A DNA stretch of 12,507 nucleotides from NCBI GenBank assembly GCA_041656175.1, contig JBBAEA010000106.1:1-12507 (forward strand), given 5' to 3'. Both the position numbers and the translations under genes were made by a program. This document shows, piece by piece, positions 1 to 6,581 of this stretch; within the stretch, counting starts at the first letter, position 1, and every line of letters starts with the position of its first letter. The notes beneath the pieces are model-generated. The model was not told where the DNA came from. It saw only the letters and a program-made list of their open reading frames with translations, and made no database searches. The DNA is from JBBAEA01 sp041656175. GTDB taxonomy: Bacteria > Myxococcota_A > Bradymonadia > UBA4248.

Positions 1-301
1 GGCGCTTGCAAACGTTATTTTTTAGTTTTTGTCTTGACAATCAAGACGGTATCTCCGCGGGGACACCCCGCGACGCCCCGTCCAGTTTTTGGCGAAACAG
101 GACTTTGCGCTCGTTCTACCCACCTTTGTACACCAGACCGACTTAAGCCACTTCAAACTGCGTGCTACGCGGAAAGTTGACAAGTTTGTAGCGCCTCAAT
201 ACTTTGGGCGAGCTTGCAGTCTTGTGCAGGAGCTGCGCCTTTATGCCTATTTTCTTCACAAACGACGGCTTGCAGCGAAATGAAACGCTAGCAACAAAGA
301 A
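1..301. other. Non-coding leader upstream of the MlaE-type permease gene
   Basis: I see no convincing gene here. There are two small perfect hairpins: 31-37 pairing with 41-47 (7 bp, loop CAA), and 56-62 pairing with 66-72 (CGCGGGG/CCCCGCG, loop ACA). Neither is followed by a T-run, so they are not clear terminators. A 64-codon open stretch with a TTG start (89-283) lies in the permease frame and stops 18 bp before it. It has no recognisable protein motif and overlaps the candidate promoter, so I do not call it a gene. No ABC ATPase gene is visible immediately upstream of the permease. Confidence 0.6.
177..205 (+). promoter_or_regulatory. Candidate sigma70 promoter for the permease/MCE operon
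   Basis: A perfect -35 box TTGACA (177-182) is followed after 17 bp by TACTTT (200-205), which matches the TATAAT consensus at only three positions. Transcription would start near 212 and leave a leader of about 90 nt before the GTG start at 302. Spacing and the -35 box support it; the weak -10 box lowers confidence. Confidence 0.4.
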
Positions 302-1108
302 GTGTCAGCAAGAGTGAATACAAAAAAGGAAAACCGCATACACCGCGCCGTTACTAGCCTCGGGCATGGCTTCACTGGCCACATTGAGGCGATTGGGCAG
401 TTTTTTATTTTGCTGGGTCAATTTTTTATTGCCACTTTTCGCCCACCCTACCGATGGAAGCTCCTATTACAACAAATGGAGTTTGTCGGTTTTGGCTCAC
501 TTTTCATCATCATTTTAACAGGTTTTTTTACAGGCGCGATTTTTTCCTATCAATCCGCCTACGCCTTTGGGCTCTTTGGCGCAGAATCACTGGTCGGTTC
601 AACGGTTGCTATCGCTGTTTGCCGCGAGTTGGGACCCGTGTTAACGTCGCTAATGGTAGCGGGGCGCGTCTCATCTGGAATGGCGACTATCTTAGGAACC
701 ATGCGAGTGACCGAACAAATTGATGCCATGAAAACGATGGCCGTTGACCCCGTCCAATATCTTATTGTTCCAAGAGTTTGGGCATGCATCTTGCTAATGC
801 CTGTTCTCACCGCTATTTTTGATTTCGTCGCCATCCTCGGCTCCTACATCGTAGGCGTTGGGATGCTCGGCATAGAGTTTGGTGCCTTCGACTCGCAGAT
901 TGAAGCCCTTTTGGAGCCCTCCGATGTAACGGGTGGCTTAATAAAAGCACTAATTTTTGGGCTAATCGTTAGCTTTATAGGCTGCTATAGAGGTTTTTAC
1001 GCCTCTGGTGGCGCCAAAGGCGTTGGTGAGGCAACCACTGCATCTGTGGTCTCTGCTTCCATTTTAACTCTACTCATCGACTACTTCCTTACCGTGCTCA
1101 TTTGGTAG
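302..1108 (+). CDS. mlaE: MlaE-family lipid ABC transporter permease
   Basis: This 268-residue protein has the usual length of the MlaE/YrbE (DUF140) permeases, inner-membrane subunits of ABC systems that move phospholipids between membranes together with an MCE protein and an ATPase. It shows the family core REL-GPVLTSLMVAGR (about 108-122) followed by LGTMRVTEQIDAM (131-143), hydrophobic segments around 61-90, 155-190 and 213-228, and the typical tail GCYRGFYASGGAKGVGEATT (227-246) before a final membrane segment. GTG at 302 is the likely start: an in-frame stop lies at 281-283, there is no ATG before residue 59, and the Shine-Dalgarno sequence is weak. The position just before LGTM is Ile130, where from memory many family members have Glu. 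The MCE gene follows after 19 bp, so the two are surely one operon. The usual ATPase gene (mlaF type) is absent from the window. Confidence 0.93.
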   Translation: MSARVNTKKENRIHRAVTSLGHGFTGHIEAIGQFFILLGQFFIATFRPPYRWKLLLQQMEFVGFGSLFIIILTGFFTGAIFSYQSAYAFGLFGAESLVGSTVAIAVCRELGPVLTSLMVAGRVSSGMATILGTMRVTEQIDAMKTMAVDPVQYLIVPRVWACILLMPVLTAIFDFVAILGSYIVGVGMLGIEFGAFDSQIEALLEPSDVTGGLIKALIFGLIVSFIGCYRGFYASGGAKGVGEATTASVVSASILTLLIDYFLTVLIW

Positions 1109-1127
1109 ACCTGATAATTCACAAAGT

Positions 1128-2708
1128 ATGCAAAAGGTACTAACCCCGTTCAAAGTTGGACTAGTCGTTTTACTCGGCATAGTCTTTAGCATCGTCATGA
1201 TCGTCAAGTTTACTTCAAACTGGGGACAGAGCGATGGCAGCTATATGTTACATGCATACTTTGACGATGTAACCGGCTTAGCCGTCCGCTCCCAAGTGAG
1301 AATCGCCGGTATACAAATCGGAGAAGTAAAATCGATTCAGCTTATACAAAATAGAGCAAGGGTCGACTTTAGTATTCGCAGCAGCGTTCAGCTTTTTGAA
1401 GGCATTCCCGAAACGCACGACTTCTACAAAAACGGTGTTAGCATCGGAAAAAACTTGTCTGGAATCCTCGGAAACTACCATCTTGAGCTCGTCAACGGGC
1501 TACAAGGCCGAATTTTGGAAGACGGCGATGAGATAAAAAATGTTATCCAAAGCTCAGGCCCCGAGGCGCTGCTCACCGACGCTGGAAAAATCATGAAGGA
1601 CGTCTCCAAAGTGACCGAAACGCTCAATGTCGTTTTTGGCGGCGATGATGGGCGCAAGCGTTTTGAGGGCATGATGACTGACGTCGAAGCGACAATTCGA
1701 GGAATCAGCGAAATTACGACCAATAACACCGATAAAATCAGCGATATCCTTACTCACATCGACGATATCGCTAAGAGTTTCAGCGATTTCTCTGGAGAGG
1801 GCGTGGGTAAAGTTGACGCGCTCGTCGACCAGATAACACTGCTATCTGTGGATACACGCTCACTAGTCAATAACTTGCAGGAAAAAATCGACAACTCCTT
1901 TGACTCAGTGGACTCCTCCATGAATTCGGCCAACGATTCTTTGCAAAAACTCAATCATGCGCTCGATAACCTCGAAAAACTCACCCATAACCTCTATGAA
2001 GGTGAAGGCAGCATCGGTAAGTTACTCAAAGACGATGGGATAGCCAACGAGGCGGAATCCCTGCTCAAAGAAACGCGTGATCTCATTGCTTCGACCAAGG
2101 AAACAGTCGACTCCGCCAATACCCTCATCTCCCCCCTCTCTAATCTACAAACCGAAATATCGCTGCGAGAAGACTACATGATACGCTTTAACGCCTTTAA
2201 AACCATATTTGGCGTCAAGCTACAACCCTCAGAAAACAAGTGGTACCTCCTTGAACTCGTGATGGATCCTCGCGGAACTACCAAAACTACCACCCGACTC
2301 GTCGACTCCTCGGGCTCAACACCGACCTATGAAACTATCACTGAAACCAGCGACAAAATCAAAGTTAGCCTCCAATTCGCTGGACGCTGGAAATTCTTAG
2401 TTGGGCGTTTTGGACTTATCGAAAATACAGGCGGCGTTGGTGGGGACCTTATATTCTTCAACGATAATCTTAAAATCGCCCTCGACGTCTTTGACCTAAC
2501 TACCAACAAATACCCCCGACTTCGCGCGACTGCGCTCATCTATTTCAACCTCTTCCTACCTTGGGATTGGAGCAAATACCTATTCATTACGGGTGGCGTC
2601 GATGACCCCATCAATACCAAAGCCTTTGACTACTTTGTTGGCCTAGGATTCCGCTTCACTGACAACGATCTTAAGAGCATACTCGGGGTGATGCCTAGCA
2701 TTAAGTAA
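1128..2708 (+). CDS. Long MCE-domain (MlaD-like) lipid transport protein with C-terminal barrel-like domain
   Basis: This 526-residue partner of the permease starts with a single N-terminal membrane anchor (about 8-28). An MCE domain follows (about 39-136) with the hallmark FDDVTGLAVRSQVRIAGIQIGEV. Residues about 150-345 are a long helical, coiled-coil-like stretch ending in the MCE-associated GEGSIGKLLKDDG motif (about 292-304). The last 175 residues or so (from about 350) are rich in alternating hydrophobic and polar strands with many aromatic residues, and close with YFVGLGFRFTDNDLKSILG. This resembles an outer-membrane barrel or outer-membrane-associated domain. Canonical E. coli MlaD is much shorter (under 200 residues). 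I infer that the protein hangs from the inner membrane, spans the periplasm by its helices and docks at the outer membrane. The ATG at 1128 has little Shine-Dalgarno sequence, so translation may be coupled to the permease gene. Confidence 0.9.
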   Translation: MQKVLTPFKVGLVVLLGIVFSIVMIVKFTSNWGQSDGSYMLHAYFDDVTGLAVRSQVRIAGIQIGEVKSIQLIQNRARVDFSIRSSVQLFEGIPETHDFYKNGVSIGKNLSGILGNYHLELVNGLQGRILEDGDEIKNVIQSSGPEALLTDAGKIMKDVSKVTETLNVVFGGDDGRKRFEGMMTDVEATIRGISEITTNNTDKISDILTHIDDIAKSFSDFSGEGVGKVDALVDQITLLSVDTRSLVNNLQEKIDNSFDSVDSSMNSANDSLQKLNHALDNLEKLTHNLYEGEGSIGKLLKDDGIANEAESLLKETRDLIASTKETVDSANTLISPLSNLQTEISLREDYMIRFNAFKTIFGVKLQPSENKWYLLELVMDPRGTTKTTTRLVDSSGSTPTYETITETSDKIKVSLQFAGRWKFLVGRFGLIENTGGVGGDLIFFNDNLKIALDVFDLTTNKYPRLRATALIYFNLFLPWDWSKYLFITGGVDDPINTKAFDYFVGLGFRFTDNDLKSILGVMPSIK

Positions 2709-2775
2709 ATGAAACCGTGCTGCTTAGAGAAACTCTCATGGATGGTTGAGTCGCTGTCCCACGCTCCGCGCCTTT

Positions 2776-2815
2776 TTTTCGCGTAACACATTGATTTTAT
2801 TGACTTTATCTTGAG
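2776..2815 (+). repeat. Left copy of an inverted repeat (partner at 9022-9062)
   Basis: Positions 2789-2809 are the exact reverse complement of 9029-9049 (21 bp, reading CATTGATTTT then ATTGACTTTAT). Similarity continues outward on both sides (TTTT-GCGT before it, TTGA after it), giving about 40 bp of imperfect match. Confidence 0.8.
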
Positions 2816-3068
2816 GCCTACTCCTACGCTTCATTGAAATGGCGCTAAACAACACAAACGATCAGGCTAAGCATCAGTATCAAACAAAAATATTATTCAA
2901 CGTACGCTTGTTGTTGAGCAGAAGATGATTATTGCTGTTTGATGGGGCTTGCACAATATTGCGGCTCGTCTTTGTGATGCTTTTGCTAATCAGAGAAATT
3001 AAACTTTTAGGGCATAGTTAAGTATTTAGTGCGCACTGGGAACAGAGGGGGTAGGCAAAGATCACTGA

Positions 3069-3157
3069 GTAAAATTAGCAACAAGCGCATTTTGTGCGAT
3101 GGATGAGCGTTTAGCGAATACATCGCACAAAATAATGCGATTGTTAGCGAATTTTAC
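3069..3157. repeat. Long imperfect inverted repeat (hairpin) before the oxidoreductase genes
   Basis: The inner stem is perfect: 3089-3101 (ATTTTGTGCGATG) pairs with 3121-3133 across a 19-nt loop. The stem extends outward through CGC, a mismatch, AACAA and GC with small bulges, and ends with a perfect 8-bp outer stem (GTAAAATT at 3069-3076 with AATTTTAC at 3150-3157). The total is about 30 paired positions. It may be a MITE/REP-like element, a structured leader or a small RNA. No flanking target duplication is evident. Confidence 0.75.
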
Positions 3158-3170
3158 GAAGAAGCTTTGC

Positions 3171-3196
3171 CGCAGGGGGGAGACTTCCCCCCCAAA
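3171..3196 (+). repeat. G/C-tract dispersed repeat motif, left copy
   Basis: The motif is a G6 tract, AGACTT, a C7 tract and A6. It matches the reverse complement of about 8827-8857, which has CGTA, G5, AGACTT, C8 and ACAAAAAA. The A-tract at one end sets the orientation, so the two copies are inverted relative to each other. Confidence 0.7.
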
Positions 3197-3245
3197 AAAG
3201 AAACGACTGTTATTTAACTTAGGTTGTATATTTAGGAATTCATCC

Positions 3246-4568
3246 ATGCATAAAGTGATCATCGTTGGTGCAAATTTTGCTGGCATAAACGCGGCAAGAG
3301 TTCTGCTAGAAGGCGGTTGCAACGTCGTCATATACGAGCGTCAAGCCGAAATTGGCTACATGGGCGCCTCCTTCCCCCTGTGGGTAATGGGAAAAGTCAA
3401 GGAGAGGGAGCAGCTATTTCACAGCAACATCGTAGAATTAGCAGACGCGGGCGCAAAAGTAAGTACAAGCTGCGAGGTTTTAAGTATCGATTTTAGCGCT
3501 AAAAACATCACGGTACGCGATAAGTTCGGACGCGAGTTCAAGGACGATTACGATTACCTCATTCTCGCCACAGGTTCGCGCTCGCGACAATTCCCAGTCG
3601 CTGGAATGGACTTGGACGGGATTCATTACGCGAAATTTTTCTCCGATGCCAACGCTTGCGTGCAGCGACTCGCCGCACCCGAGGTAAAACGCGTAGCCGT
3701 TATAGGTGGCGGCTATATTGGCTGTGAACTGGCGGAAGCATGTAAAAAACATGGAAAAGACGTCTTATTGCTTGAAACAGATAAACAGCTTTTGCCCACG
3801 CACTTTGACCCTGAGTTTGCAGGAATAATGCAAGACCAACTAGAGCTTCTTGGCGTAAAGATTCACTTCTCGCGCGTACGCAGCTTCGTTGGCAAAAAGT
3901 ATGTCGAGCAAATCGTGCACGAAAAAGGCGTAGAAGACGTACAGCTTGTTCTATTTTGTGTGGGCTTCTATCCCGTCGCAGAGATTGGCGATGAGTTGCA
4001 ACGCACCATCGAAGGTTCATATATCGTTGATGAACATCAAGAAACCAACATCAAGGGTGTCTTTGCCATCGGCGATTGTTGCGCTAACTTCCACCAAATT
4101 ATCGGGAAGCATCGGGCGAGTTTTTTTGCCTCAAACGCTATGCGCACCGCCCATATTGCGGCAAGACGTATACTGGGTAGGGATGTTAAAAATCCAGGCT
4201 CCCAAAACTCTAGCGTTGTGCTTATCGACAAACTGTACCTAGGCTCCACTGGCATTACCATGCGCAAAGCAGAGGAACTCAAGATTGAAGTTGGCTACAG
4301 CGATTTTACAGGAAAACAGTTTCCCGCCTTTATGGCCGTAGACAACCCCGATGTAAAGTTGCGCCTTTTGTATCGCCTAAAAGAGCGCGTGCTCGTAGGC
4401 GTACAAATAGCATCGCAATACGACATCTCATCGGCGCTGAATTACTACTCACTTGCGATACAAGAGCGCCTGAGCATCGAAGAGCTTTCGCTCATGGATC
4501 TCTTTTTTATGCCCCACTTCAACCACGCCTACAACTACCACATGCTCGCCGCGCTCGGCGCAAGTTAA
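3246..4568 (+). CDS. NADH oxidase/CoA-disulfide reductase-family flavoprotein lacking the catalytic His and Cys
   Basis: This 440-residue protein belongs to the pyridine-nucleotide disulfide oxidoreductase family, group of NADH oxidase, NADH peroxidase and CoA-disulfide reductase. An N-terminal FAD-binding fold (VIIVGANFAGINAAR, 4-18) is followed by ATGSRSR, an NADH-binding fold with GGGYIGCELAEA and an acidic strand end (LLLETD), the second FAD motif VFAIGDC, and a C-terminal dimerisation domain (DNPDVKLRLLYR, then DLFFMPHFNHAYNYH). Two hallmark active-site positions differ. The family's His in N-H-A-G is Phe11, and the redox Cys of SFLSCGMALW is Ala41 in GYMGASFPLW. It should therefore bind FAD and NADH but lack the Cys-sulfenate chemistry. 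I chose ATG 3246, preceded by AGGAAT, because it begins exactly at the family N-terminus; the frame is open back to 3099, but through repeat sequence. The gene for an intact paralogue follows after 15 bp. Confidence 0.9.
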   Translation: MHKVIIVGANFAGINAARVLLEGGCNVVIYERQAEIGYMGASFPLWVMGKVKEREQLFHSNIVELADAGAKVSTSCEVLSIDFSAKNITVRDKFGREFKDDYDYLILATGSRSRQFPVAGMDLDGIHYAKFFSDANACVQRLAAPEVKRVAVIGGGYIGCELAEACKKHGKDVLLLETDKQLLPTHFDPEFAGIMQDQLELLGVKIHFSRVRSFVGKKYVEQIVHEKGVEDVQLVLFCVGFYPVAEIGDELQRTIEGSYIVDEHQETNIKGVFAIGDCCANFHQIIGKHRASFFASNAMRTAHIAARRILGRDVKNPGSQNSSVVLIDKLYLGSTGITMRKAEELKIEVGYSDFTGKQFPAFMAVDNPDVKLRLLYRLKERVLVGVQIASQYDISSALNYYSLAIQERLSIEELSLMDLFFMPHFNHAYNYHMLAALGAS

Positions 4569-4583
4569 TATAGGATAATTGCC

Positions 4584-5918
4584 ATGAAAGTTATTATCAT
4601 CGGACTTAACCACGCGGGCTGCGCTGCAGCGCGCACCATACTCAACCTAGGTGGCTGCGAATTAAGCATCTACGATCGCAACCGCGAGATAAGTTTTTTA
4701 TCCTGCGGTATGGCGTTGTGGATCGGTGGCCAACTAGCGAGTGGCGAGGGGCTGTTTTATGCACATGCCAAAGACTTTGAAGATTTAGGGGCTAAAGTTT
4801 ATGTAGATCGAGGCATTGAATTCATCGATTTTGATAAAAAACTCGTCAAAGGTCTTCAGCCCAACGGCGAGCCTTTTTACGAAAAATACGACAAACTCAT
4901 TTTAGCCACAGGCTCAAAAACACGTCCGTTTAACGTTTTGGGCGCCGATCTCGAAAACGTTGTTGGCACCAAATTTTATCGCGACGCAGAGAAAGCCGTG
5001 CGCATACTACGTGATCCCGAGATCAAGAACGCCGTCGTCGTCGGCGCGGGCTATATCGGCACAGAACTTGCGGAGGCTTGCCGCCGCCTTGGTAAAGAAG
5101 TCGCCCTCATCGACATCGCACCACGCATATTGTACACGCACACCGACGAGAAGTTCTCCCACTTAATCGAAAACCGTTTGTTAGAAAACGGAGTTAAACT
5201 TCAGATGAGCGAGCGCGTATTGAGTTTCGAAGGAGATTCGAAGGTGCGCAGCGTTCGCACCGTAAAAGGTGAGTATCCAGCAGAAATCGTGTTTTTGTGT
5301 ACAGGTTTTGAGCCAGTAACCGAATTAGGACGCGGTGTCCTAAAACTGGGAAACCAAGGTGCATTTTTAGTGGATCGCAAGCAGCAAACCAGTCAAAAGG
5401 ATGTTTACGCCATTGGCGACTGCGCAACAATCTACGACAACTCTATTAATGACAACAACTACATCGCGCTGGCGAGCAGCGCTATACGCTCTGGAATCAT
5501 CGCGGCGCACAATGTGCTTGGGCAACATATGACTTCACTTGGTAGTCAGGGTTCAAGCGGGCTATCGATATACGGCATGCGCCTCGTGACCACAGGCTTA
5601 AGCGTAAAGATGGCCAACGACCGCGGTATCGACGTGGACTATGTCGATGTCGTCGACAAGCAGTTACCGGCAAGTCTGCGTCGTAGCGACAACCCCGATG
5701 TGCACTTACGTTTAGTGTATCGAAAAAAAGACCGCGTCATAGTAGGTGCCCAGATGGCTTCTACATACGATATGTCAGGCGGTATACACATGTATTCTTT
5801 AGCCATACAACAAGGCTTAACGCTAGAACGCTTGGCTTTCCTTGATAACTTCTTTATGCCGCAAATCGTTGGTAACAACTACTACGGCAAAGCTGCTATG
5901 CGTGCCTGTACGACATAG
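4584..5918 (+). CDS. NADH oxidase/CoA-disulfide reductase-family flavoenzyme (active site intact)
   Basis: This 444-residue protein is full length for the NADH oxidase (Nox)/NADH peroxidase/CoA-disulfide reductase group. FAD site: VIIIGLNHAGCAAAR with His10. Redox site: SFLSCGMALWIGGQL with Cys41, which in the family cycles between thiol and sulfenic acid or a CoA disulfide. NADH site: VVGAGYIGTELAEACRRLGKEVALID, with an acidic residue ending the second strand as expected for NADH. Second FAD motif: VYAIGDCATIYDN. Dimerisation domain: DNPDVHLRLVYR to the C-terminus. It most closely resembles water-forming NADH oxidases in memory (GLFYAH, YIALASSAIRSGI, GSQGSSGLSIYG), but CoA-disulfide reduction cannot be excluded. 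Probable role: oxygen or peroxide detoxification with NADH. It sits 15 bp behind its degenerate paralogue with TAGGAT as Shine-Dalgarno, so co-transcription is likely. Confidence 0.93.
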   Translation: MKVIIIGLNHAGCAAARTILNLGGCELSIYDRNREISFLSCGMALWIGGQLASGEGLFYAHAKDFEDLGAKVYVDRGIEFIDFDKKLVKGLQPNGEPFYEKYDKLILATGSKTRPFNVLGADLENVVGTKFYRDAEKAVRILRDPEIKNAVVVGAGYIGTELAEACRRLGKEVALIDIAPRILYTHTDEKFSHLIENRLLENGVKLQMSERVLSFEGDSKVRSVRTVKGEYPAEIVFLCTGFEPVTELGRGVLKLGNQGAFLVDRKQQTSQKDVYAIGDCATIYDNSINDNNYIALASSAIRSGIIAAHNVLGQHMTSLGSQGSSGLSIYGMRLVTTGLSVKMANDRGIDVDYVDVVDKQLPASLRRSDNPDVHLRLVYRKKDRVIVGAQMASTYDMSGGIHMYSLAIQQGLTLERLAFLDNFFMPQIVGNNYYGKAAMRACTT

Positions 5919-5955
5919 CATGCCATAAAAAACTCTGAATAAAATAAAGCTTTTC

Positions 5956-6057
5956 TTACCACGAAAAACACGAAAGACTCGAAAAGCTTTTTTACCACGA
6001 AAAACACGAAAGGCTCGAAAAGCTTTTTTACCACGAAAAACACGAAAGGCTCGAAAG
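5956..6057. repeat. 36-bp tandem repeat, about 2.8 copies
   Basis: Copies start at 5956, 5992 and 6028, an exact 36-bp period. Each holds TTACCACGAAAAACACGAAA, then G(A/G)CTCGAAA and a spacer AGCTTTT. The ACCACGAAAAACACGAAA arm is nearly the reverse complement of the TTCGTG-rich arm in the adjacent array (6057-6444), so the two arrays are inverted relatives. Confidence 0.9.
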
Positions 6058-6444
6058 TATATAACAAATCAAGCTGCTTCTATAAGACTAAAAAAGAGTT
6101 TTTCGTGTGTTTTCGTGTGTTTCGTGGTTCATAATTTAAAGACACGAAAGGCACGAAAGACCATAACAAACCAAGTCGGTTCTATAAGACTAAAAAAGAG
6201 TTTTTCGTGTGTTTCGTGGTTCATAATTTAAAGACACGAAAGGCACGAAAGTATATAACAAACCAAGTCGGTTCTATAAGACTAAAAAAGAGTTTTTCGT
6301 GTGTTTCGTGGTTCATAATTTAAAGACACGAAAGGCACGAAAGTATATAACAAATCAAGTCGGTTCCATAAGACTAAAAAAGAGTTTTTCGTGTATTTTC
6401 GTGTTTTTCGTGGTTCAAAATTTAAAGACACGAAAGGCACGAAA
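6057..6444. repeat. Four tandem copies of a 92-102-bp hairpin-forming repeat
   Basis: Copies run 6057-6158 (102 bp), 6159-6250 (92), 6251-6342 (92) and 6343-6444 (102). The longer copies carry about 10 bp of extra TTCGTGT-type sequence. Each copy contains GTCGGTTCTATAAGAC (with small changes), AAAAAAGAG, then TTTCGTG-TG-TTTCGTG, about 16 nt, and CACGAAA-GG-CACGAAA. The last two pair as 7 bp, a 2x2 internal loop and 7 bp more. There are no variable spacers, so it is not CRISPR. It looks like a BIME/REP-type array. Confidence 0.9.
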
Positions 6445-6489
6445 GCTATAATCGTGTATTTGCTTATGTTCCAAAGTTTACGACCAAGC

Positions 6490-6520
6490 TGTAGGGGCAG
6501 GTTTCAAACCTGCCCCTACA
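6490..6520. repeat. Perfect 31-bp palindrome (REP-like)
   Basis: The arms 6490-6504 (TGTAGGGGCAGGTTT) and 6506-6520 are exact reverse complements around a single C at 6505. Similar GTAGGGG...CCCCTAC palindromes occur as dispersed repeats in many bacterial genomes. It lies about 60 bp beyond the stop of the minus-strand lipoprotein gene. No T-run follows on either strand, so an intrinsic terminator is not clear. Confidence 0.85.
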
Positions 6521-6581
6521 AACCATTTCACACAACACTCGCAACTGCTTCTTTTTTGTTGTGCAAAGCCCGACTTAGGTA

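Larger units (their letters stand above)
2709..3245. other. Gene-free spacer with repeat remnants between the transport and oxidoreductase operons
   Basis: No gene is supported in these 537 bp. The stretch holds an AT-rich motif at 2776-2815, a GAGGGGGTAG motif at 3045-3054, a long imperfect hairpin at 3069-3157 and a G/C-rich motif at 3171-3196. Three of these (all but the hairpin) recur in inverted orientation and matching order at 8831-9062. No clear intrinsic terminator is seen behind the MCE gene; the T-run at 2773-2779 follows only a weak GC stretch. A TATATT at 3227-3232 could be a -10 box for the oxidoreductase genes, but no good -35 box lies upstream. Confidence 0.6.
5919..6581. other. 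Gene-free spacer between convergent genes, mostly repeats
   Basis: The plus-strand oxidoreductase ends at 5918 and the minus-strand lipoprotein gene ends at 6582. The 663 bp between them hold a 36-bp tandem repeat, a 92-102-bp tandem repeat of hairpins and a 31-bp palindrome, each listed separately. Open frames through this stretch, such as a minus-strand frame reading FVFFVV over and over, are translations of the repeat and not genes. Confidence 0.8.

Noticed and set aside
31..47. Terminator of an upstream gene
   Set aside because: The 7-bp hairpin has its T-run before it on the plus strand and an A-run after it on the minus strand, which is the wrong arrangement.
89..283. Open frame of 64 codons with a TTG start ahead of the permease
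   Set aside because: It overlaps the candidate promoter, has no Shine-Dalgarno site or recognisable motif, and its basic, mixed composition looks like chance.
3099..3245. N-terminal extension of the first oxidoreductase by 49 residues
   Set aside because: The extension runs through the hairpin and the G/C-tract motif and is not homologous to the family, which begins at the ATG at 3246.
5882..6067. Minus-strand frame coding for a repeated FVFFVV peptide
   Set aside because: It is a 36-bp tandem repeat read in one frame and overlaps the end of the oxidoreductase gene; no ribosome site or domain.
6057..6444. CRISPR array
   Set aside because: Units are 92-102 bp and nearly identical throughout, with no variable spacers and no cas genes.
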